Source of the DNA: Tetradesmus obliquus
Lineage: Eukaryota > Chlorophyta > Chlorophyceae > Sphaeropleales > Scenedesmaceae
Reading direction: 5' to 3'
Assembly: GCA_030272155.1 (NCBI GenBank)
Contig: CP126192.1
Location: 3,878,501 to 3,942,500, forward strand
Length of the DNA stretch: 64,000 nucleotides
Shown: one piece after another, positions 47,389-60,479 of the stretch
Position numbering within the stretch: position 1 is the first letter of the stretch
Layout: every line of letters begins with the position of its first letter
Position numbers and translations under genes: made by a program
The notes under the pieces: model-generated
What the model was told of the DNA's origin: nothing
Database searches by the model: none
What the model saw: only the letters and a program-made list of their open reading frames with translations

Positions 47389-49017
47389 CTAGTCCACGGG
47401 CCGCGCCCGAAGGATCTTGACGTCCGTGGTGGGCCGGTCTGTCGCGTCCGTCTGCACGTTGCCCAGGCGCTTGACCACGCCCATGCCGCTGGCCACGCGC
47501 CCAAACACGGTGTGCTTGCCGTCCAAGAAGGGCGTGGGCGCCAGCGTGACAAAGAACTGCGGCAGCAGCAGCAGCAGCCACCCTTGTGCACATCAAAGAC
47601 GGCAAAGTTCAACCCTTTGCTTGTGCATGGAAGTCCGCCAACCTGCCTGCAGGCTTGCCAGCCTATGGTGCTGCTGTTGCAAAGGTGATGCCGCAGCTGC
47701 TGCAAAGCTGCTGCAGGTGTGCAACTCCAACTGCAATGCTGCGCATTCACATGCGCATGTTCATACAAAGGCACCGCAGCTGTTGCCGGCCACACGGCCA
47801 GCAGCGCACACAGCAGCGCGGCCCGCCCACCTGGCTGCCGTTGGTGTCGCGGCCCGAGTTGGCCATGCTGAGGATGCCTGCCCCAGTGTGCCGCAGCTCC
47901 GGGTGGATCTCGTCCTCAAACTATGCGGCAGGAAGAAGTGCAGTTGCAGCAGGAGGGTGCGGATGCGAAGGGAACCGCTGCAGTACATGCCTGTGAAAAT
48001 AGCTGACCTCATGTGCAGCGTTCACAGCATACGTGAAGTACGATTTATGTGTTGCTGTGTGCGTGCTGCTGACAAAAGTGCATGCTGTCAACGTGGTCAT
48101 CATGTGCGTTAGCACGCATGGTACGCATGGTACACGGCATCATGCCGCCGAGCAACATGCAGCAAGAGCATGTGTGCTGTGCCAGTCCTCACCTTGCCGC
48201 CGTATATCGACTCGCCGCCGCGCCCGGTGCCTGTGGGGTCACCGCCCTGAATCATGAAGTCACGAATGATGCGGTGGAACTGCAGCCGGGCGCAGGCACA
48301 GATATGACTTCCTTGGTGAGTAGCTCCGTGTGTTCACACATGATATGACACAGTGCAGTGCGTACACTGCAGCCAGGCGCGGTTGCGACGTTGCAGCATG
48401 TGTCGCCATAATTGCGACACGTCAACCTTATGCACATCAGTGTCCAACGTGCATGCCGGTTGAAGCATACTCCGTGCCACAGAGTGAGGAGCAAGCTGCA
48501 TCAGCGACATGCTGATGAAGACGACAGGCAACCTCCACTGGAGCACAGCAGCAGGCACCTGCGTTGGCATTGGTGCTGCTGACCTGCTGTGGTACTCTGC
48601 TGTATGTGCTGCTGTACCAACTACTATGTGCACTGCTGCATGCGCTGCTGCCACCACCGCTGAACTACAGCACTACAGCCCATTTGGATTTATTTTGCTG
48701 CTGTAGCTGCTGCTGTGTGCTTTCACAGCGCCACACATCTGCTGTTGGTCTGCACTGCAGCTGCCTCTACGACAACCTTACGTTGCTGGCCCAGCAGTTG
48801 CCAGCCTCAAGTATTTGCTTTCGTCTGCACTGCGGCTGTGCTGCGCCGGCCCTCTGATGCTGGCCTGTAGGTACCTCAGCCTCACCTTGACGCCGTCATA
48901 ATAACCTCTCCGCGACAGCTCCAGGAAGTTCTTCACTGTGCGTGGTGCATGCTTGTAGTACAGCTCCACTTTGAAGCTGCCCATGCTGGTGTCGATCTGC
49001 ACCTGCGGCGCCTCCAT
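47389..49017 (-). CDS. PPIL1: Cyclophilin-type peptidyl-prolyl isomerase PPIL1
   Basis: Prolyl cis-trans isomerase that sits in the activated spliceosome, bound to SKIP/SNW1 in other eukaryotes. Exons 49017-48886, 48279-48193, 47920-47831 and 47556-47389 give 158 residues; the family usually has about 166. Visible: [40 protein letters not shown] with the catalytic Arg, [20 protein letters not shown], and [19 protein letters not shown]. The ending [19 protein letters not shown] is diagnostic for PPIL1 rather than general cyclophilins. The gene is divergent from the CLASRP-like splicing factor. Confidence 0.95.
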
Positions 49018-49851
49018 GGCTGCAGGCAGGCAGCCGAGCCCCGCTGCTGCTGCTGCTGCTGCTGCTGCCGCCGCCGCTGCTGCAGCTGAGGGTGGCTGCT
49101 GACAGTGCTGATTTTACCCACTGCTTTTCCACCAGTTCTCCACCAGACAACAGGTCAGCGTGCTGGTTGCAGCTGGGGTAGAGGATGCTGAGCTGACTTG
49201 AGTGTACAGGCTGCTGCACCGAGATGACCTGATGCTGTCCTGTCAGCTAGACGGCTTCTGCAGATGCCAAGCAGCAACAGTCTATTGTGCAAATGCAATG
49301 ACAGATTATACCTATCGTATAGCCGGCACCAGACAGAGATGCAACTGCAGTGCAGCAGCAGTACTGTATGGCAGAAGCGCTGGGAAGTCAGTCCCGATCT
49401 CGTATACTCAGCTACATTCAGACACTGAACATTTGACTGTCCAGGTTTGGTTGCTTTGGCAGCTGCACAGACGGCGAAGCAATGTCATCCAGCCAGTGTT
49501 TTGTGTTTTGCGCCTGCTGGTGCCCCCCTAGCCGTCAAGTTGGCTTGCAACCAACAAAAAAACATCGCACGAAACACATTTCTTTCTACTGCGTGCGTAA
49601 GTGGAAGCAAGGTTGCGTCCAGCGCTTACAGCTGAGAAGTTTTTGATATCGTCCGTTGTCTCTCTTCTTTCAGCTGCTGCACGCATGATATTGCAAACTG
49701 GTGTGACTGTGTCCACGCTGAACGCCTACCTTAACCTCTTCCAGCCAACCAAGACGTAGCAGTGGACCATCGGCAGCAACTTCAGCTGCAGCAGCAGCAC
49801 TAGCTGGTGCTGCTTCTGAAGTGCTGGGTGCAGAAGCCCTAGCCAGCCAAG
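49018..49851. promoter_or_regulatory. Divergent promoter region of PPIL1 and CLASRP
   Basis: An 834-base spacer between two start codons of splicing-related genes. A (CTG)n/CCG run lies directly upstream of the PPIL1 start (49045-49085). No clear TATA box was found. Confidence 0.5.
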
Positions 49852-52800
49852 ATGTCTAAAATGAACAAGCCCCTAGCAAACTACTATCATGAGGCCCGGG
49901 CTCAGGTCAAGAAGCTCAAGACGATGCAGGAGGAAAACAAGAAGAGGGCAGAGCGCCGCGCAGAGATAATTGCTCCAGTGGTGAGCAACAGCAGCAGCAG
50001 CAGCAGCTGCACCAGGAGCGGCGGGGTTTTTGCAGAAAACAGCTGCAGCCTCTCAACCTTACTGCTCTGTCTGAACAGTACTTCTGTTTTGCCGGCGGGC
50101 TGTCCAACAGCAGCACGTGTGCTGTGATCTGTGTGGACTCCTCACAAGTTTGCGTTACCACAGCCGCCTCTGCTGTGTAATGAACACCGGCATCAAGTTT
50201 TTGTACTGGTGTAATGGTGTTGGGCCTGCAGGCTGCCGACCCGCTGCAGAACCTGTTCATCAGCGGCACTTCCTGCAAGCTGCTGCGTGGCGCAGAGTCT
50301 CACGCCATGAACGAGGCAGGAGAGAACCTGGTGCCCTGGAACGGGCAGCAGGACAACATGATTGACAGGTCAGCGCCAGCACTCCAGCAGCTGTAGCAGG
50401 CACCGCCAATTACGTACAGCCGCATGGCATTGATGGCAGCGTTGTCGCCTTGCTGCTGCATTCTTTGCACATGTCTGCATCAGCGTGGTTTTGATGTGGA
50501 GCCATGCTTCTGCATAGATGCCGCAAAAGATTCCTGCATTGCATTCTTGCTGCAGGTTTGATGTGCGGGCGCTGCTGGACTTCTACAAGGAGCCTGACCC
50601 GCGCGTGCTGGCGATGAGGCAGAAGAGCAGCGAGGAGCTGAAGCTGGAGCAGGTGGGGCAGCTGGCGCAGTGTTGTGGTGATTGCTTTGGACAGACAGTG
50701 ATGCATCTTGGTGTGTTATATGGTGTAGCGCAGAGTGGTCATCAAGTACGAGTTGCACAGCAGGTGTGCCAGTGTCGGGTTGCAAGTGTGTCTGAGCAGT
50801 GCACACCATGAGCTGCATCTGCGGTCTTCATTGCGTGTGCCTTGCTGTGCAGCCCAGCAGCAGCAACATTACCGCCGTGATGCTGCAGTGCATGACGGTT
50901 GTTTCCAGCACACCTTGCTGCCGCTGCGCTCACTCATATTGCCACACGCACCTGCAACACCGCAACCACCACGATCGCCGCATGCATGCAGACGCTGCGC
51001 TTTGAAAGCTACAGGGATCTGGTACGTTTGGCAGCCCGCGGCGTCAGCGAAGCGCAAGGCCTCGCAGCAGTAGATGCAGAAAGCCTCGACAGGCGCGCCG
51101 CGCAACATGCGGCACTGCAGGCAGCAACAGACGCAGTGTATTTCAACCCAAAGCCAGGAGGTGCAGCAGCATCAGGGCCAGGTTCTGCTGCACACGGCGC
51201 AGCTCCTGCTGGAACTGGGGTGTACAGCGCGATGGGGTTCAGCTATGACAGCAGCGCAGGTGGTCCTGCAGGAGCCGCGGCGCTTCCTGCAGCAGCTGGC
51301 GCAGGAGAGTCCTCAGACAGCAGCAGCGAGGATGATTCTGATGAGGACTCAGATGATGATGAGGATGCAGCAGCGCTGCTTGCAGGACAGGCTGCAGGTG
51401 GTGCTGCAGGGCCTGTGTCAGAGGCTGAGCTGGCACAAGAAGCAGAAGACGAGCGGGTTGATGACATGGCAGAGGCGTACGGCCTGGCTGACTTCTGCTA
51501 CCGGCTGCATCGGGCGCTGGAGAAGGAGGGAGAGGAGGAGGCGCGCATGCGCAAGCGGCCCAGGTGAGCGCAGCGGCGGTGTGCGGGGATGCAGGCAGCA
51601 AGTACTTGCTGTCGAGCGCGTGCAACTGGGAATGCATGCGGCAAGCAAAATCTTGAAAATTTGCGAGCGGCCCAGGTGAAGGCAGCTGCGGCATGTTGCA
51701 CACATGTACAGATGGCGGCACACTGCATACAGGCAGGCACACACACTTTCAGTGAGCTGATGCTGTTGACCTTGGTCGTGGTGGACTTGCGCCGACTGCG
51801 CTGGGGCGCTGCAAACGCTCTATTACTGTGCAGCTGAAACATCCAGCCACGCACCGCACCTCAATGTGCTCGCCTTGCTAGCACAATTCCTCCGCAACCC
51901 TTTCGGACACCCTCGCGCCCACTCTGCACGCCCACTCTGCACGTAACTTACATCTGTTGCTTTATTAACTCGCTGCTTGCAGGAAGAACATGAGCCGCAA
52001 GAAGGCGGCCAACCGCGCCAAGCGCATGGCAGGTATGGGCCTGGACCCCTCCACAGGGCAGCCGCTGACAGCACACAACCCATACAAAGACCCGCGCCAG
52101 CTGATCAACCCCTGGCAGGACAGCAGGGGCGGCGGCAACGCCTCGCCTGACAGGTGCGCAATGCAGCAGGAATGTGACAAGTGTATGGACTGCTACTGTT
52201 GCTCGTTGGTAGCTTTTTAATGATGCACAGCGGATGGGCGTGCTGACCTGCTGCTGCTGTGGTTCTGCAGCGCAGCAGGTGATGTACTAGCGCTTGCAGC
52301 GGCGCTGCTTAACACGAGTGCTGCCTCGTGTTCTGTTGTTGCTGCAGGCCGTACAACAGGCGCAGCAGCCCAGACTATGACGCAGGCGGTTGGCGCGTAA
52401 GGTGGGCGGCTGCAGCATGCCTCTTCGCATGCTCATGCAGGTTTGCTCTGCTTAGTACCTCATGTGACAGTCAGCCCATGCATGTTTGCAATGCGTGGAT
52501 GTGTGCTGGGGTGTTGGCAGCGCTGCTGCTGGCAGCACAAATGTATGTGATGGTTTTCTCCCTTACCATAACTGACTGGGCGCCGAACTCGCCTTCGGGG
52601 CTGTGCCTGACTCCAGCTGGGCCTCTGCATGTCTGCTTGGGGATGTTTGCGGGGACCGCTCGCCTACCCCGCCAAGGTGTGTCACTAGTTGCTGCTGCTG
52701 TGGCAGGCACTCCTTTGTGTGCAGCCCCGAACGGCAGCACTGCCATGTTGCCTGCCCCTCTGCCTTAAGCCAGCTGCTGCTCGTGCCGGCTTCACCCACT

Positions 52801-55410
52801 GCAGCCTATGCGCATTCATAGACTAGTTATCATAGTGTTGTCAACACTGATCATTTATGCACAGCAAGGGCCGCGTGCGAGTACTGTCTATGCTGTGCCA
52901 CGCAACAATGTGCCTTGCTTGCAGGCCTGGCGAGAAGCAGTACATCACAGAGTTTGTGACCAGCGATGCTGCTGCCTCTGCTGGCGATGACTTCATGGGC
53001 GGCAGCAGCGCTGCCAGGTGGGCATGCAGCGCGCTTTGCTGACTCAGCATGTGCTGTGCCAGCGCCCATGCATGCAGCTGCGAAGCGCCTGATGGTCGAG
53101 ACTTGCTGCACGCCAAGGGAGTGCGTGTGGCAGCATCTGGGGGCCGGGGTTGCCCAGCCGTGGTCGATGTGCCTGCACATCTGCACACGCTCTGGATGTG
53201 CTGCCATTGCTACAGCAATTAGGTATCATTTAAATGCACGTCTGTACAGTCTCAAGCTGATGTTTGTACCTGCTGCTGCTTCTGCTGCTGGCCAGGCTGG
53301 GCATCATTGAGGCGCTGCCTGACAGGCCCGACCCTGCCATGCTGGGCGGCATTCAGCCGGTGGCGCGCGGCGTCATGACGCTGCAGGGCATCAAGTGAGC
53401 GCTGCTGCTGCTGCTGCTGCTGCTGAACTAGTCAGGGAATGCAGAGCAGGCAGCGTCTGCAGCGTGCCCAATCATGTAGTGCTACAAGCAGGCTGCAGCA
53501 CTCGGTTGCCATCTGTTGCTGCATTGAAGCAGGCAATGCAAATGGTATCTGTTCAGGCACGCAAAGTATGCTGGCATCGTCTTCATCACTTCCAACCCCA
53601 GCTTGCCTCCGCACCCACTGCTGCCTCACCGCTGCCACTGCTTGGCCCACCGCCATACGCTTTGCCTTTCACTGCAGGCGTGAGGACCTGCACTCTCAGC
53701 TGAAGATGGCAGCAGACGAGGACGACATGCCAGCATACAGCTACAGGCGCAGGTCGCTGAGCCCACCTCGCCGCAGGGCCAGCAGCCGCAGCAGGAGCCG
53801 CAGCAGAGACAGGCGCAGGGCCAGCAGCAGGAGCAGAAGCAGGAGTGGCAGCAGGGACCGGCATAGAAGGGCTGTCGACAGGGACAGGCGTGGCAGGCGC
53901 AGCAGCAGGAGCCGCAGCAGAAGCAAGAGCAGGAGCAGAAGCAGGGATAGATACCGCAGGACGAGCGACAGGGATAGAGACAGGCGCGGCAGGCGCAGCA
54001 GCAGGAGCCGCAGCCGCAGCAGAAGCCGCAGCAGAGACAGGCGGCAGCGGCGCAGCAGCGACGGCGGCGGCGGCAGGCAGCCCGGCGGCAGCGGCAGCAA
54101 GGCTGCTGGCGGGAGCTACAGCGGCGGCAAGACAGCAGCAGCAGCTGGTGCGGGCAGCAGGGCAGGTGCATCGGTTGGTGGTGGTGGTAGTGCTGCTGCA
54201 AAAGTAAGTGCTGGCTGCTGCTGGTGTGGATGCTGGTGGGAACACTTGGCCCCGCGGCTGCTGCTGGTATCAAGGCGCAGCACATGCAAAGCAGCAGCTG
54301 AGCAATGTGCAGCTAGTAGCGTCCATGCTGTGCTTTCTGTGCTGTGAGATCTGGACGTGTTATTGGTGCTTTGCTTGGTGGCGGCCAGTCATGTGCTGAC
54401 ATGCTTTGTACAGCCTATTGTGTGCATGGCGTTATCTGCACCTAATGCTTGTTAGGACAGCATCCTCCTTGACTTGCATTTGAGACCCAGCTGGTTTGAC
54501 CTATGCGCCTTGGTCAGTGCACACAGCAAGGTAAGTGTGCCGCCGGAAGCAGCTTGCCTGTGCATGCATGTCAGCAGCTGCGCTGCGCCCCTGGCCCTTG
54601 CTGTAAGTCGCGTCTGTGCTGCAGGCCAGCGCTGCTGCTGCTGCTGCCGCTGCGCCCAAGGAGAGCGCCCAGGAGCGGCTGAAGCGGCTCATGCAGGCGC
54701 AGCTGAACAAGGCAGCGCAAAAGGACTCGCTGGCTAATGCGCAGAAGAAGATACAGGTCTGTACTGCTTGCGAGGCAGCACACGCAGCGCGCAGCAGGCG
54801 GTGTGCGGACGTGGCAGTGCCCGCTGCAGGCAGGATGGCTGGGCCGGGCTGGCAGCGCCTGTGTAGACTGGGCAGGCAGTGTGCGGGGTTGGCCAGCTGT
54901 AGGGATGCGTGGGATGATTAGGCGGCTGGTGGTTGCTGCAACGCTCTGCGGAGTGCACCAAGCATGCTTGAGGTAGAATTGCAGGGTTGCACTCCTGCAT
55001 GCTGTGCAGCTTGCGCATTGCATTGATGCAGCAGCAGGTGTTGGAATGCGTATGTGCACCTCAGAAGGCGGCGCTTGCTGGCGACGAGGTAAGCTGCGCA
55101 CATGCATTCAAATGCATGCACACTGGGCGGCATTCACACCGCCATTGTGTGCATACCTTTGCTTGTTGCAACCCATTGACGCGCTGCTTCTGCTGCTGTG
55201 GCTGCTCCCTGGCATCCCAACCTCCACATCACAACATCCCTTGCCGGCACCACACGGCTGTGCCATACATAGGCTGAGAAGGATAAGGTAGCGCGGCAGC
55301 AGATTGAGCGCGTGGCGAGGCAGCGCGGGCGCTCGCCATCGCCCAGTGCTCGTGACAGGTCGCGCTCCCCCACACGCTACAGGCCTGGCAGGCGCTCCTA
55401 CAGCCCCTGA
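49852..55410 (+). CDS. CLASRP: CLASRP-like SWAP/SR-rich splicing factor
   Basis: Homologue of CLK4-associating SR protein (SFSWAP family), a nuclear regulator of alternative splicing. Twelve exons (49852-49980, 50232-50368, 50556-50652, 50992-51563, 51983-52153, 52348-52401, 52925-53017, 53296-53394, 53678-54203, 54625-54756, 55065-55088, 55273-55410) join in phase to 723 residues. The N-terminal block has YYHEARAQVKKLK, KKRAERRAEI and PWNGQQDNMIDRFDVRALLDF, the hallmark of the family, then YRDLVRLAARGVSEAQ. An acidic SSEDDSDEDSDDDEDA stretch and YGLADFCYRL follow. The exon at 53678 encodes a long RS domain. The tail SAQERLKRLMQAQLNKAA and RQQIERVARQRGRSPSPS matches the family's end. The 24-base exon at 55065 is inferred from phase and splice sites. 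Confidence 0.92.
51662..51692 (+). repeat. Possible donor-side echo of the CLASRP exon ending at 51563
   Basis: AGCGGCCCAGGTGA is repeated about 108 bases downstream of 51554-51567, followed by similar GCAGC-GCGG sequence. The exact match is only 14 bases, so this is weaker than the CPSF3, eIF3e and CHLM cases. Confidence 0.5.
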
Positions 55411-56540
55411 TGATGATGATGCTGATGATGGTGCTTGCAGCAGGCTGTATCCTGCAAGCATGCAGAATGGCGTGCTGCCTTCTTTATCATCACAGGCAGG
55501 TATTCAACAGCCTCGAGTTGTGTGTGAGGTGGTTGTGCTGCTGGTGTCATAGAGTCTGCAGCCGCAGCCGCAGTGCATGTCTGCTGCAATGGTGATAGAT
55601 GGCTGCACAGTGCGCTCTGTGCTAGGGGATTCTTGTGTGGCAAGCATGTTTGCGTGGCTGTGCGTGATGGGTCGAGCGGCGCTGGCTTGCCTGTGCATTG
55701 CTGGTCCTCTCTGTGTTGGTGTGGCAGTGCGCGCTACAGCACTGTTGGGGCAGTACTTGCCCGCTGCACAGGTGTCGCTGAGTACCAGTGTTACATTTGT
55801 GGAACTGCAACTGAGCTATTGAACCATGGTGTTCACAGAGAGTTTGCATATAGCATGAAAGCATGGAAGTATCCTCAGCACGCTCGATCGAGAAGCGCGT
55901 CAAAACCTCCTTGTCCAATGCACATGACGTCATCCAGGCAGTGTCTTGCAACCGCAAAGGTCTCATTCATATGTTGGCCTGTCTCCTCAAACGCCACGTG
56001 GCACACCCGAACGTTGCGAGCAACGGCAGCTTGTTTGCGATTGCAACCAAATTGCAACAGGCAGCTGCCCGGACGTCAGTCCCGCTGGTTGACAGTACAA
56101 ACCACAAAACTGCGTTTATTCTGATGCCACATGTACATGTAAGGACAGTTGCTGTTACATGTGTACGATACAGAATGCATCCAGAGCTTCACCAAATGCA
56201 TGTGAACGTATACGTACACCATGCGCAGCCGCAAGGCTGCCACTCCAAGAGGAAAACTCATGTTGTACAGCAGGGCATAATGCTACTTCAGGGCTGAGAC
56301 AGAGAGCTTCACCGCTGCGAGCACCAGCTTCGACCACACCTCACACTTGCGCGCTGGCAGCTGCCTTGCCGCCCTCCCAACACCATCAAGCAGCAGCCAT
56401 CTTGCAGCGCGTCATTATGTTAAAGTCATCATACAGAACACTGCGCGCAGGGGCTTGCCAACAGCAGGCGCCTGCTAGCTAGCGCTGTAACGGGCAACAC
56501 CACATGGCTCCTGGGTTCCAGAGAACCGAGGCTGTGCCAG
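55411..56540. other. Convergent spacer between CLASRP and the acid lipase
   Basis: About 1.1 kb with no recognisable coding, tandem or RNA feature. It should contain both 3' untranslated regions. Confidence 0.55.
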
Positions 56541-59470
56541 TCAGCTGTCGTGCAGCTTTCCCAGCACCTCAAGCACGCTGCTGTACACGCGGTGCGCTGC
56601 ATTGATGCCCCAGATGAAGTCCAGGTGCTCGTAGTCGGGGAAGTGCTGGTGCAGCAGGATGCGGCGGCTTGACAGCACCTGCAGCATCAACTGCAGGTCC
56701 CTAGGGTCAGCCAGGCGGTCCTGACCACCTGCAGCCGCAGCAACAGCAGCAGCAGCAGTTGGTATAAGATGGAAGGACAGCAGCAGCGGCTAGTGCAGCA
56801 CCCAGAGTATAGCAGCAGCTGCCTGAGTATGAAGCCTGCACACCACATGCCAAAGCAGCGCTCATCTGGTACTTAAATTCATTGCGCCAATGCGTGTGCT
56901 TGACACTCTGAAGCCAGCCACCCGTATGGAGCCCTGCAAGCATATCTGAAGCAAACATCACAGCCCTGATCAGTGGCGGCTGCAGCTTCTCAGCAGCCTG
57001 CCTCACCTGTGAACAGCACCAGGCTGTTGTCTATGGCTGACAGGTTGTACTGTGGCGGCACCAGCTGCCCATACACCGCCTGGTTGCAGGGCCGCGGCGT
57101 GTCCAGCAGGGTGCGGCAGGAGGTGCCGTAATCGTAGTGCCGCATGACGGCCTCGCCAGGCTGGCGCACCGCCTGCGAGGTGGCAGTACAACATGCAGGG
57201 TGTAGCATGGCATTCAAAAGTTGCGCAGGGAAACATGCAGCAAAGAAGCAGCTGCGACCTTGTCGATATCAGAGAAAATGTGCAATGCCGCCTGCTCCAA
57301 CATGCAGCAACAGTACCTGCGGTTGTGTCACACAAGTAACAGCCGCTGGTTGTTTGCCCCCTGGCTGCAAATACAACAGCCGCACATCCCCTGCCTCACC
57401 TGCGACCAGTGCGCCATGTTCTGCACGCTGGTGCCACTGGGGGTATAGTTCACGTACGTGGGCAGCCTCGCTTGATCCAAATTCGAGGGGTTGTAGCCAC
57501 AGATTGCTGCCAGGATGTTCACACACAGCGCCGGCTGCAGCCTGCACAGCTGCCCCTCCAGCCGGGCCAGCACCTCAATGCTGGGCATGAACTCGTGGAA
57601 GCCCAGCAGCGTGAAGATCTGCGGGTTATGTTATGTAAAATGTTATGTAACGAGTGGGTTGTTTTGAATGACGGGTCAGCTGATGTTCTGTGCAGGGTCA
57701 GAATTTCCATATGAAGTTGGCTGCGTGAATTCAGCAGTGGGAGTTCCAGGAAGAAGAACGCTGAAGCCTGTGCAACCCGCACAGTACATCCATGCAACAT
57801 TGCCTGCACCAGCGCGTGGCCTGCTGGGACGCAGTACACGTTTGACATGCAGATGCCGCTTGTCCTATGTCTGGCAGTTGGTGTACACAAAAGAACGCAA
57901 GAACGCTAGAGAGCGTCGGCCTGCGCGCACCTGGTCTGTGTTGAGCTGCGCCAAGGTGAGCAGCGGAATGCTGTCAACATGCGTCACAAAGGCCACGGGC
58001 GCCAGCAGGATGGCAACCTGAGGCACACAGCAGCAGCAGGAGACGACAGCACATACACGGCTGCTTGTCATGGTATCCTCAGCATTGCACATGCAGATCC
58101 ATGGCCAGCCACACCCTGTGCAAGGAAACCTGCAAAACATTGCAATCAGCAGCACCCCTGCGCAGCAGCATGCACACTGCTCAACAGCATCGGCTGTCAT
58201 CCCCGGCATGCACAAACTCCTATCATCCTGCCTGCCATTAGGCAGGCAGGATGGCGTTAGTGCTACGGCTTCCGGTGATTTGCTGATGATCCTGCCTGCC
58301 TAACTGACTGCCGCCGCCGCACCTTCACGCGCGCTGCCAGCTCAGAGCCCGCGTGGCTTGCCAGGAAAGCCAGCCCCAAAGTAGTGCCCTGCGAGTGGCC
58401 CATATATGCAACTTCACTCGCCCTGCTGGCCAGCAGCGCATAAGTCAGCATGGCCGGCAGGTCACATGCTGCCATCTCGTCCCAAGAGAAGGCCCAGAAC
58501 TTGGGGTCCAGCAGCTGCAGCGAGGTGTGGTTGCGCGAGAAGATGTTGCCGCGCACGTTGCCAAACCACACATCATAGCCTGCACATGCAGCGCGGCGCG
58601 ACAAATCGAGTTTATGAGCTGACGCCTGTGAGGTTGCCTGTGAGGTTGATGGCTGCACTACGGCAGGCCGTGCAAGGATAATTGAGTCCACAAGATGGCT
58701 GAAGCTCATGGGAAGCTCTTACATCCCAGCAGCTGTGTTGGGCGCGGCTGTATTTGAGCACTTGCTGTGCTGCTGGCACAAGCATCGCACCCGCCAGCCA
58801 GATAAGCTTGCGCGCATGCTGCATAGTGCGCTATTACACATCCACCCAGTATAGCACACAGCTGGGCCCCTCACCTGCGTCTGCTAACAAGAAAGGCAAG
58901 CTGAAGCCAGGCCCATTCAGCACCCAATCAGTGGCACTGCCCAGCAGCCCATGCTGCAGGTGCACCACAGGCCGCATGGCTGCGCCTGCAGCTGCAGTGC
59001 CTGCTGCTGCTCTGCTGCTGCGTGCTTGCAGCCTGCTGCTGTGCCTGCTGCTCCACGGCCACGACAGCAGATGTCTAGCTGGAGCATGCGGTCGCTGCTG
59101 CTGCTGCTGCTGCTTGCCGTGTGGCATTCTGAACATCCGTAGTATGTAACCATCTACAGTTTCTACGAAGTGCTCTTCTAGAGGGTAGCCGTGAGATACA
59201 ACTAGGTCTTTGCCGCAGAGCAAGTCAGCAAGTTGGACAAACACAGCAGGTCAGAACTGTGCTGCTGCCGCACGTGTAGCGCTGCATGTTGCCGAGCTGC
59301 CTCACACCTGCCATGCGAGCGTACAGTCTTCCTTGTTCATCACGCGCTGGTGCAGTGGGAGCTGGCAAGTCTGCCGAGTACTGATGACTTGCCAGCAAAA
59401 GCAGCAGCACCAGGGCACACAGCACCACGGAGGCAGCTGCAGCAGGTCGATTCCGCATCATTTCTCCCAT
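56541..59470 (-). CDS. Acid lipase / steryl ester hydrolase (AB-hydrolase-associated lipase family)
   Basis: Alpha/beta-hydrolase related to lysosomal acid and gastric lipases, which hydrolyse triacylglycerols or steryl esters. Exons 59470-59308, 59207-58875, 58579-58323, 58017-57931, 57618-57400, 57172-57007 and 56728-56541 give 470 residues, against about 400 in animals. The N-terminus is a signal or signal-anchor (ASVVLCALVLLLLLASHQYS), so it enters the secretory route. The family start HGYPLEEHFVETVDGYILRM is broken soon after by a polyQ and Ala-rich insert. Then come VVHLQHGLLGSATDWV, the YDVWFGNVRGN block, the nucleophile elbow YMGHSQG, the acid in GGQDRLADPRDL and the histidine region YEHLDFIWG. 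All triad residues seem present. The acceptor of the second exon (GGCAAAG) is unusual. Confidence 0.9.
58224..58253. repeat. Perfect 13-bp inverted repeat with 4-base loop in a lipase intron
   Basis: CATCCTGCCTGCC, ATTA, GGCAGGCAGGATG. A further ATCCTGCCTGCC copy lies at about 58288-58299. It can fold as a stable hairpin in DNA or RNA. Confidence 0.9.
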
Positions 59471-60031
59471 GCTTATACATAAACTGAAATCGTGTGCAGT
59501 GTCAACATGATGCGCGCCGGTGCTGATGTATTGGTTCGGCAATTGCCTTGTTTTGCTATGAACAAGGCTCCATTGACGTCGAATGCATCTGTGAGACCAA
59601 ATAACATGCTCTGGTGGAAAGATCGGCAGCAATAGGTCGGCTGGTGCGCCGACCAGGGTTCCACGTCAGCTTTCTTTGAAGGTGACAGGTGACTAATATC
59701 AGCACGCTCTGCGGCGTACACCTTGCGAACGCAAATTCACGCATGCTCTTTTCGTAGAGGTATTGGTCACCTGTTAATCCCATGTGCCTTGCATGCTGCG
59801 TTGGGCATGCGCAATGTCGCAACGGTCGGCAGCAGGCTGCATGACAAAGGGGTGCAAGTTGAAGTTCACTGCAGTTCATGCCGCCATCACCAAATGACGT
59901 TTGGTGATTTCAGGCCCTGACGCCAGCCTCCTGATTCGTCGCCATAAGAAGGCAGGCTGGGACTGTCGCAATGCTCACAGCGCAAGACCTTTACAAACAT
60001 TGGACACCTGTCTGTGGCTGTTGAAAGCAGC

Positions 60032-60069
<38 letters not shown>

Positions 60070-60479
60070 TTCACACCAGAGTCTACGTGCAGCTGCCCAG
60101 ACCCAGCCTTTGTATGACTGGATTATCCACTCGTACATCATGCAAGTGTTACTCAAACCACTCCTCGCTTACGCAACCTGCTCGCTCTGCCCCGTCCCAC
60201 AAGATATGCACACTCACACACCGGCACCGTACTGCACCAGAGTTAATTTGACTGCCACCCAAGTAGGGTGTGGCAAGAAGAGCTTCAGAATGCAATCCCA
60301 GACCTGCAAGGCATGCCAACAAGTGCTTGTCAGCAGAGACTCCAAAAGCGCCACAGGTTCAGGCCCAGCTAGACCCCAGACGCAGGCCAGCCACCTGAAC
60401 CTCAGGCCTCTCTCTCCCTGCCACATCACCACAACATTCCGAGCCTGCTGAACCTCAGATCCGTTAGAACCTCAGGTTT
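59471..60479. other. Spacer between the lipase promoter and the CHLM 3' end
   Basis: Contains a (CAG)n run at about 60034-60065 and three GAACCTCAG motifs within about 70 bases just beyond the CHLM stop (about 60400-60475). No gene was recognised. Confidence 0.6.
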
